A DNA stretch of 9,755 nucleotides, from contig CAZHPZ010000041.1 of assembly GCA_964534905.1 (NCBI GenBank), positions 1 to 9,755 of the forward strand. The letters are read 5' to 3'. This DNA comes from RGIG4608 sp964534905 (GTDB lineage Bacteria > Bacillota > Clostridia > Oscillospirales > CAG-272). The translations under genes and the position numbers were made by a program. Below are positions 1-4,981 of this stretch, piece by piece (positions within the stretch are counted from its first letter, which is position 1; every line of letters begins with the position of its first letter). The notes under the pieces were generated by a model that searched no databases, was not told where the DNA came from, and saw only the letters and a program-made list of their open reading frames with translations.

Positions 1-41
1 GCATTACCTTCAGTAAAGAGGTAACAATACTTTTTTGCCAT
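1..41 (-). CDS. ppdK: Pyruvate, phosphate dikinase, N-terminal fragment (runs off the left edge)
   Basis: Only the first 13 complete codons are in the window. They read MAKKYCYLFTEGN, with an Ala-type codon (GCN) cut at the edge. This closely matches the conserved start of bacterial pyruvate phosphate dikinase (M-A-K-K-x-x-Y-L-F-x-E-G-N-A). That enzyme interconverts pyruvate, ATP and phosphate with phosphoenolpyruvate, AMP and pyrophosphate, and in fermentative Clostridia it works in the cytosol in glycolysis or gluconeogenesis. The ATG at 41-39 is preceded by GGAGGA at 54-49 with a 7-base gap, an ideal ribosome binding site. The gene has its own leader and promoter and is separated from the upstream ATPase by a terminator. 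The family call rests on this short stretch alone, but the motif is distinctive. Confidence 0.75.
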   Translation of the reverse strand, partial: MAKKYCYLFTEGN

Positions 42-165
42 TTTTGATTCCTCCAAAAATTAATATAAAAATGTTTTTATAAGCGTCTATAGCTTGTCCG
101 TTCTGAAAATGTCGGATATAGATATATACATAGTACATATTTGCGAAACATTACGCTTATTCCAC
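42..165 (-). other. Long 5' leader of ppdK with a distant inverted repeat
   Basis: If transcription starts about 7 bases after the TATAAT at 176-171, the leader is about 120 bases. It contains a perfect 8-base inverted repeat, ATAAGCGT at 79-86 and ACGCTTAT at 153-160, which could close a large structured domain. I do not recognise a riboswitch class in it, and no T-run follows a hairpin. It may be a regulated leader or chance pairing in AT-rich DNA. Confidence 0.35.
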
Positions 166-170
166 TCCTC

Positions 171-199
171 ATTATACCATAAAAATACCGATTTGAACA
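171..199 (-). promoter_or_regulatory. Candidate extended -10 promoter of ppdK
   Basis: Reading the - strand, TATAAT at 176-171 is preceded directly by TGG (179-177), giving a perfect extended -10 element. The matching -35 hexamer at 199-194 is TGTTCA, only 3 of 6 to consensus, at 17-base spacing. Extended -10 promoters tolerate a weak -35. A second, weaker candidate lies upstream: TTGTTA at 257-252, an 18-base spacer and TACAAT at 233-228. Its -35 is inside the Rex-like palindrome. Confidence 0.5.
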
Positions 200-239
200 T
201 AGCTTTTTTGCAATTTATCATTTGATAATTGTAAACATT

Positions 240-257
240 CTGTTAACATATTAACAA
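240..257. promoter_or_regulatory. Candidate Rex (redox repressor) operator upstream of ppdK
   Basis: The 18 bases CTGTTAACATATTAACAA match the clostridial Rex consensus TTGTTAANNNNTTAACAA at 13 of the 14 specified positions; only the first base differs. Rex senses the NADH/NAD+ ratio and represses fermentation and central-carbon genes in Gram-positive anaerobes. The site overlaps the -35 of the upstream candidate ppdK promoter and lies about 40 bases upstream of the -35 of the downstream one. Assignment to Rex is by consensus only; no rex gene is in the window, and AT-rich palindromes can occur by chance. Confidence 0.5.
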
Positions 258-268
258 TTGGAAATTTT

Positions 269-313
269 AAAAAGAATATGCACACCAAACGTACACGACG
301 TCGATGTGCATAT
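269..313 (-). terminator. Intrinsic terminator of the P-type ATPase gene
   Basis: On the - strand, 16 bases past the ATPase stop codon, ATATGCACA (313-305) pairs perfectly with TGTGCATAT (284-276). The 20-base interior can form an inner ACGT/ACGT helix. The stem is followed by TCTTTTT (275-269). It would stop transcription before the ppdK regulatory region. The large loop makes it weaker than a compact hairpin. Confidence 0.68.
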
Positions 314-329
314 AGCTATGTTTTTTAAG

Positions 330-3026
330 TTAAGCAGCTTTGTGTTTCTTTACAAGTCTTACAATCAGCTTGATAAGCTCTACTGCGGGTATTACCGAAA
401 CGGCAAGGAGCATCGCTATTCCGTATTCCATAAAATCAAGGCGTGCAAGACTGAATGCGTCTGCAAGGAAGGGAATCTCAATTACAACGGTAGTCATAAT
501 GAAGGAGAGTATTCCCGCACCCCAAAGCCATACGTTTTGAGATTTTAATGTGAAAATCGAGCCTTGAAGTGAACGCATATTGAATGAGTGGAATATCTCA
601 GCCATTGAAAGAGTAAGAAATGCCATAGAGGTACCGAGCATTTCGGCACTGTATTCGCCTGCGGCTATTGCTTCTGCATGATGAAGACCCGCGAGCCAAT
701 CACGTCCGATGAAATAAGAAGCGAGAGTTATAAGGGTAACCAAAATTCCCTGATATATAACAGATGCACCGAGTCCGTCTGCGAAAATACCTTCTTTTGA
801 ATCACGCGGAGCACGCTTCATAACGCCGTTTTCGGGCTTTTCCATTCCGAGAGCGAGTGCGGGGAAGCAGTCTGTTATAAGATTTATCCAAAGCAAATGA
901 ACCGCAAGGAATATATTCTCGATTCCGAGTATTGTTGCGAAGAAAATCGTAAGCACCTCGGAGAGGTTGGACGACAAAAGAAATTGTATTGCTCGTCTGA
1001 TGTTATCGTATATTCTTCTTCCTTCTCCTGCTGCGGAAACTATTGTGGCGAAATTATCGTCGGCAAGTATCATATCGGCAACGTTTTTGGTAACGTCCGT
1101 GCCTGTTATGCCCATTCCGACTCCGATATCTGCGTTTTTGATGGAGGGAGCGTCGTTAACACCGTCACCGGTCATAGCGGTAACCTTGCCTTTTTTACGC
1201 CAAGCGTTTACGATTCTTGTTTTGTGCTCGGGCTGAACACGTGCGTAAACGGAATACTTTTCCACAAGAGTTTCAAAATCCTCATCGGAGATAAGATCAA
1301 GCTCCGCACCTGTTATTGCCTCGGATGCGTCGGATATGATCCCGAGTTGCATAGCTATGGCAACGGCAGTATCCTTGTGGTCTCCCGTTATCATAATGGG
1401 GCGAATACCCGCGAGGCGGCATTCGTCAATTGCAGGTTTAACCTCGGGACGTACGGGGTCTATCATTCCCACCATTCCAATAAAGCAGAGATCATGCTCA
1501 AGTGTATCGGGATCATAAGACACAGGTGCGTCGGCATACTCTCTGTATGAAGCAGCCAAAACTCTTAATGCCTTGTCGGCCATTCCCTTGTTAGCACTAA
1601 GCATTTCTGCTCTGATTTCATCTGTCAGCGCTATCTGCTTTCCGCCGATCAAAGCTGATGTACATACCTTGAGAATTTCATCGGGAGCGCCCTTTGTAAA
1701 TTGAATGACAGATCCGTCGGCGCTCTGATGAACCGTGCTCATCATTTTTCTCATAGAGTCGAACGGAGCTTCTCCTATACGGGCAAAACGTATCTTTTGA
1801 GTATTCTTCGAAAGATTTAACTTTTCCGCATAGTTTACAAGCGCGCATTCCGTGGGCTCGCCGACTGCGGTGCCTGCATCGGTATCGAATTCTGCGTCGG
1901 AGCAAAGAGACATAGCATTCGCAAGCAATGCTTCGTCCTCGCCGTAATGCTCGACAACCGTCATTTTGTTTTGCGTAAGCGTGCCTGTTTTGTCAGAGCA
2001 GATTATTTGCGTACAGCCAAGAGTTTCAACTGCCGTGAGCTTTCTGATAATGGCATTTCTTTTCGACATATTTGTTACACCGATGGAGAGAACTATCGTA
2101 ACAACTGTGGACAGTCCCTCGGGAATTGCCGCAACGGCAAGCGATATCGCTATCATAAAAAATCCCATTACCTTATCGAATGTGAATGCTCCTGTCATAA
2201 TAAGCTCTCGTGCAAGGCTTATGCCGAAAACAAGGACGGAAATAGCTACCACAAGTACTGTCAATACCTTGGAAAGCTGAGAAAGCTTGATTTGAAGAGG
2301 GGTTTTTCCTTCCTCGGCATTTGCGAGCGCGTCGGCTATTTTACCCATCTCGGTGTCCATACCGGTTGCGCAAACTATCGCCTTCCCTCTTCCGTATACA
2401 ACAACGCTTCCCATATATACCATATTTTTTCTGTCGCCGAGAGGAATGTCGGTGCCGTCTATTTTGTCATCGGTTTTGTTTACGGGAACGCTTTCACCGG
2501 TCAGAGCGGCTTCCTCAACCTTTAGTGATGCGCATTCTATGATTCTTGCGTCGGCGGGAACGGCGTCTCCGGCTTCAAGAACGATTATATCTCCGATTAC
2601 GAGATCCTCGCTCTTTAATGTGATCAGCTTTCCGTCGCGTATTACCTTGCTTGTTGCGGAGGCTATTTCTTGGAGTGCCTCTATCGCTTTTTCGGCTTTG
2701 CTTTCCTGAAGTACACCGAGAACCGCATTGATAATGACGACTGCAAGGATTATTACCACATCGGAGGGAAATCCGAAATGTCCCGAGCTTAAGCCCTCGT
2801 ATATCTCAAGTCCCGCGGATATGGCTGCTGCAACGATGAGAATTATTGTCATGGGTTCAGCCAATTGATTCAGAAATCTTTTTGCCAAGGATTCCTTTTT
2901 CGCGGCGGCCAGCTTGTTTTTGCCGTACTTTTCAAGCCTTGTCTGTGCTTCAGATGAGCTCAAACCATGATCTCGGCTTGAAAGATGAGAAACGGCTTCT
3001 TCTTTTGAAATGCTGTGAAAATTCAT
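330..3026 (-). CDS. P-type cation-transporting ATPase (P2A, 'calcium ATPase' type); probable Mn2+ exporter
   Basis: A complete 898-residue P2-type ATPase that uses ATP to move a divalent cation across the cytoplasmic membrane. The cation-ATPase N-terminal domain occupies about residues 1-70. The actuator-loop TGES is at 176-179, PEGL in M4 at 302-305, and the phosphorylation motif DKTGT at 345-349, so Asp345 is the phospho-acceptor. The nucleotide-binding KGAP is at 445-448 and the hinge TGDGVND at 619-625. About ten membrane segments fit the pattern, with four C-terminal helices after the M5-M6 pair. Residues aligning with SERCA ion ligands are kept: E303 (M4), N687 and E690 (M5), N715, T718 and D719 (M6) and probably E810 (M8). 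The start is set by GGAG at 3036-3033, 6 bases before the ATG. Homology alone says Ca2+, but the Mn2+ riboswitch upstream argues for Mn2+ efflux, as shown for Lactococcus YoaB and pneumococcal MgtA. The ATPase fold is certain; the substrate is inferred. Confidence 0.95.
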   Translation of the reverse strand: MNFHSISKEEAVSHLSSRDHGLSSSEAQTRLEKYGKNKLAAAKKESLAKRFLNQLAEPMTIILIVAAAISAGLEIYEGLSSGHFGFPSDVVIILAVVIINAVLGVLQESKAEKAIEALQEIASATSKVIRDGKLITLKSEDLVIGDIIVLEAGDAVPADARIIECASLKVEEAALTGESVPVNKTDDKIDGTDIPLGDRKNMVYMGSVVVYGRGKAIVCATGMDTEMGKIADALANAEEGKTPLQIKLSQLSKVLTVLVVAISVLVFGISLARELIMTGAFTFDKVMGFFMIAISLAVAAIPEGLSTVVTIVLSIGVTNMSKRNAIIRKLTAVETLGCTQIICSDKTGTLTQNKMTVVEHYGEDEALLANAMSLCSDAEFDTDAGTAVGEPTECALVNYAEKLNLSKNTQKIRFARIGEAPFDSMRKMMSTVHQSADGSVIQFTKGAPDEILKVCTSALIGGKQIALTDEIRAEMLSANKGMADKALRVLAASYREYADAPVSYDPDTLEHDLCFIGMVGMIDPVRPEVKPAIDECRLAGIRPIMITGDHKDTAVAIAMQLGIISDASEAITGAELDLISDEDFETLVEKYSVYARVQPEHKTRIVNAWRKKGKVTAMTGDGVNDAPSIKNADIGVGMGITGTDVTKNVADMILADDNFATIVSAAGEGRRIYDNIRRAIQFLLSSNLSEVLTIFFATILGIENIFLAVHLLWINLITDCFPALALGMEKPENGVMKRAPRDSKEGIFADGLGASVIYQGILVTLITLASYFIGRDWLAGLHHAEAIAAGEYSAEMLGTSMAFLTLSMAEIFHSFNMRSLQGSIFTLKSQNVWLWGAGILSFIMTTVVIEIPFLADAFSLARLDFMEYGIAMLLAVSVIPAVELIKLIVRLVKKHKAA

Positions 3027-3067
3027 TTTTTTCTCCTTTTAGTTTATATTATAATTATTTTTTACTC

Positions 3068-3106
3068 AAAAAAAAAGACTCAAGTGTATTTCTACACTTG
3101 AGTCTT
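3068..3106 (-). terminator. Riboswitch-controlled intrinsic terminator
   Basis: On the - strand a perfect 14-base-pair stem (3106-3093 with 3088-3075) closes on a GAAA tetraloop (3092-3089). A run of nine T (3076-3068) follows, two of them inside the stem. It lies about 40 bases before the ATPase start codon and after the aptamer, so it acts as an attenuator rather than a gene-end terminator. Its 5' arm includes the bases that form the 3' strand of aptamer helix P1. Confidence 0.93.
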
Positions 3107-3182
3107 GTTCATTAAGATATGCCAGACCGTTCGGCCATGTATGTTGACATATCACGTTATACGCAAACTACTCCCTCGAGTA
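3095..3182 (-). promoter_or_regulatory. yybP-ykoY family manganese riboswitch (aptamer)
   Basis: Read as RNA on the - strand, this leader has both hallmark sequences of the yybP-ykoY family (Rfam RF00080): the L1 loop GGGAGUAG at 3175-3168 and the L3 loop GUCAACAUAC at 3148-3139. By hand fold, P1 is UACUCGAG (3182-3175) with CUCAAGUG (3102-3095), 7 of 8 paired with one C-A mismatch. P2 is a small GCGU-AUA-ACGU hairpin (3164-3154). P3 is GAUAUG (3153-3148) with CAUAUC (3121-3116), and a distal hairpin GGCC-GAAC-GGUC lies at 3136-3125. P1 with its L1 resembles the Lactococcus aptamer (GGAGUAG facing ACAAGA). The family binds Mn2+ through L1-L3 docking and commonly controls exporters. Because P1 and the terminator share 3102-3095, Mn2+ binding should allow read-through. 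It is a compact member, and the junction bases 3115-3108 are unassigned. Confidence 0.87.
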
Positions 3183-3187
3183 AGTTT

Positions 3188-3216
3188 ATTATATCATATC
3201 GGCTTGGATTTGTCAA
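3188..3216 (-). promoter_or_regulatory. Consensus sigma-A promoter of the riboswitch-ATPase unit
   Basis: On the - strand, TTGACA (3216-3211), a 17-base spacer and TATAAT (3193-3188) match the housekeeping consensus in all 12 positions at the optimal spacing. Transcription should start near 3181, at the edge of the aptamer P1 helix. Such a strong promoter fits a gene whose output is set downstream by attenuation. Confidence 0.92.
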
Positions 3217-3245
3217 GAAAAAATTAAAAATTCAATAAAATTTGA

Positions 3246-4307
3246 TTATTCGATAATTCCGCCGCCGACAACGATGTCTCCGTCGTACATTACAACGGAT
3301 TGCCCCGGTGTTATCGCTCTTTGCGGTTCATCGAAAATTATCTTTATCCTGTCCGGAGCTATCTGCACGGCAGTCGCCGGCTGTTCCTTTTGATTATATC
3401 TTATTTTTGCCTTGATCTTAATCGGAGAAGGGATAGAATCTAAGGATATTAGATTTATTCTGCATGCGGTAAGCTCACGTGAAAAGAGTTCTTCGTTTCT
3501 TGCAAGGGTTACGGTGTTTTTTTCTATGCTTTTCGCACAAACATACATCGGCTCACCTAAAGCAAGACCGAGTCCCTTGCGCTGACCTATCGTATATTTT
3601 ATAATACCCTCGTGTGTGCCGAGAATATTTCCTTGTTTGTCGATAAAGCTTCCTTTGGGAAAATGCTCTCCGGTTGTACGTTCTATAAAATTAACGTAAT
3701 CACCGTCGGGAATAAAGCAAATGTCCTGACTGTCATGCTTTTTCGCATTTGTAAATCCCGCATGCTCGGCAATCTCACGTGCCTCAATCTTTGTCATCTC
3801 GCCGAGAGGAAACACCGTGTGAGAAAGCTGATCCTGCGTGAGAGTGTAGAGTACATAGCTTTGATCCTTTGAAAGATCTATCGCTTTTTTTAGAAGATAT
3901 CTTCCGTCCTCACGTCGCTCTATTCTCGCGTAGTGTCCCGTGGCCACGGCATCAAATCCGCGATCAAGCGCAAGGCTCATAAGCTCCTTGAATTTGATTA
4001 GCCTGTTGCAAACAACGCAAGGATTTGGAGTTATTCCGCTTTTGTATGAATCTATAAAATCTTTTATAACACATTGGCGAAAAGCCGCTCCGAAATTATG
4101 AACCTCGTGCGGAATACCGAGTGTGGCACAAACGCTTCTTGCATCTGCAATATCCTTTTCCGAGCAACAGGAATTTTCTCCGTATACTGTACTGTCCGTT
4201 TCCTCGTGAAGCTTCATTGTAACTCCGAGAGTTTCGTTATCCTTTGACAGAAGCAGAGCCGAAACGGCACTGTCGACGCCTCCGCTCATAGCAATAAGTA
4301 TTTTCAT
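3246..4307 (-). CDS. mnmA: tRNA-specific 2-thiouridylase MnmA
   Basis: A full-length 353-residue MnmA, the enzyme that puts sulfur on C2 of wobble uridine 34 in tRNA-Lys, -Glu and -Gln. It adenylates the base with ATP and takes sulfur from a persulfide relay started by a cysteine desulfurase. The N-terminal PP-loop SGGVDS is at residues 8-13. The nucleophile Cys97 lies in NPCVVCN and the second catalytic Cys197 in DSQDICFIP. GHYAR (124-128) and TIGQRKGLG (239-247) are also typical, followed by the usual C-terminal beta-barrel. The start codon has GGAG at 4318-4315, 7 bases upstream. Only 12 bases separate it from trmL, and the binding site sits in that gap, so the two are probably co-transcribed. 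No desulfurase gene is nearby. No GC-rich terminator follows the stop; the riboswitch promoter begins about 30 bases on. Confidence 0.97.
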   Translation of the reverse strand: MKILIAMSGGVDSAVSALLLSKDNETLGVTMKLHEETDSTVYGENSCCSEKDIADARSVCATLGIPHEVHNFGAAFRQCVIKDFIDSYKSGITPNPCVVCNRLIKFKELMSLALDRGFDAVATGHYARIERREDGRYLLKKAIDLSKDQSYVLYTLTQDQLSHTVFPLGEMTKIEAREIAEHAGFTNAKKHDSQDICFIPDGDYVNFIERTTGEHFPKGSFIDKQGNILGTHEGIIKYTIGQRKGLGLALGEPMYVCAKSIEKNTVTLARNEELFSRELTACRINLISLDSIPSPIKIKAKIRYNQKEQPATAVQIAPDRIKIIFDEPQRAITPGQSVVMYDGDIVVGGGIIE

Positions 4308-4319
4308 ATTTTTTCTCCG

Positions 4320-4832
4320 TTAGATTTTGTAATCTTCCCACGAAAAGCTCGTGGGCGTACCCTCGTCAAGTAATCCGTCGAAATCTCTTTGCCTGAATGC
4401 TTCGTATACGGCTATGGCAACGGAATTCGAAAGATTGAGCGATCTGAGATTTTTTCTCATCGGTATTCTTACGCAAGAGTTGTAATTTCGTGCAAGCAGC
4501 TCCTCCGGAAGTCCCTTAGATTCCTTTCCGAACATAAGATATACCTTTCCAGAAAAATCAACCTCCGTGTATTTTCTCGGAGCCTTGGTAGTGTAATAAA
4601 ATACATTTGCTTCGGGATTTTTGGAATAAAAATCATCGAGATTTTCGTAATACGTTATATCAAGCAGATGCCAATAATCAAGTCCGGCGCGCTTAAGCTT
4701 TTTGTCATCCACCGTAAAGCCCATGGGTTTAATTATATGAAGAGCTGCTCCTGTTGCGGCACAGGTGCGTGCTATGTTTCCCGTGTTTTGCGGAATTTCC
4801 GGTTCGTGAAGTACTATATTTATATCAGCCAT
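4320..4832 (-). CDS. trmL: tRNA (cytidine/uridine(34)-2'-O)-methyltransferase TrmL
   Basis: A 170-residue SPOUT-class methyltransferase that uses S-adenosylmethionine to methylate the 2'-OH of wobble nucleotide 34, in characterised homologues of two tRNA-Leu species. It starts MADINIVLHEPEIPQNTGNI, with the motif-1 N-x-x-N-T-G-N-I-A-R-T around residues 12-23. The SAM-binding trefoil-knot signatures are FGKESKGLP at 101-109 and IPM...RSLNLSNSVAIAVYEA between 123 and 145. Length is normal for the family. I chose the ATG at 4832-4830 because AAGGA lies 7 bases upstream; an in-frame TTG at 4865 would add 11 residues but falls in the promoter -10 and is unlikely. It is the first gene of the trmL-mnmA operon and is divergent from secA. 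Confidence 0.95.
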   Translation of the reverse strand: MADINIVLHEPEIPQNTGNIARTCAATGAALHIIKPMGFTVDDKKLKRAGLDYWHLLDITYYENLDDFYSKNPEANVFYYTTKAPRKYTEVDFSGKVYLMFGKESKGLPEELLARNYNSCVRIPMRKNLRSLNLSNSVAIAVYEAFRQRDFDGLLDEGTPTSFSWEDYKI

Positions 4833-4864
4833 AATATCATCCTTAAAAATATAATTTCCTAACA

Positions 4865-4893
4865 ATTATATATTATATTGACGACTTTTTCAA
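4865..4893 (-). promoter_or_regulatory. Promoter of the trmL-mnmA operon
   Basis: On the - strand, TTGAAA (4893-4888, 5 of 6), a 17-base spacer and TATAAT (4870-4865, 6 of 6) form a good sigma-A promoter. The start would be near 4858, leaving a leader of about 26 bases. A second TATAAT just upstream (4877-4872) has no well-spaced -35. Confidence 0.75.
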
Positions 4894-4922
4894 TACAAAA
4901 ACAAAAAATTTACAAAAAAGTA

Positions 4923-4951
4923 TGGTAATCCTCGGCAATATGTAGTATAAT
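4923..4951 (+). promoter_or_regulatory. Candidate promoter of secA
   Basis: TATAAT at 4946-4951 is a perfect -10 element. The hexamer at 17-base spacing, TGGTAA (4923-4928), matches only 3 of 6. A-rich tracts just upstream (about 4895-4920) could act as an UP element. The start would be near 4958, about 24 bases before the secA ATG. Confidence 0.55.
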
Positions 4952-4981
4952 AAAGCGATAATTTGTATTTTGGAGGAATCA

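Noticed and set aside
215..228. TTATCA/TGATAA inverted repeat as an operator
   Set aside because: It is short, wholly AT-biased and matches no consensus I know, unlike the nearby Rex-like site.
897..1550. Open frame of 217 codons on the + strand
   Set aside because: It lies wholly inside the ATPase gene on the other strand, has no family motifs and is rich in scattered Cys, Tyr and His, as expected for an antisense shadow.
3111..3182. T-box or other leader class instead of a manganese riboswitch
   Set aside because: There is no T-box TGGNACC sequence or specifier loop, whereas both conserved yybP-ykoY loops are present and the downstream gene fits.
4833..4865. Longer TrmL start at an upstream TTG
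   Set aside because: The TTG lies in the promoter -10 region, while the ATG at 4832 has AAGGA at good spacing and gives the usual family N-terminus.
4970..4981. Longer SecA start at TTG 4970
   Set aside because: It would place the start on top of the GGAGG binding site; MGLFDKLFG from 4982 is the family norm.
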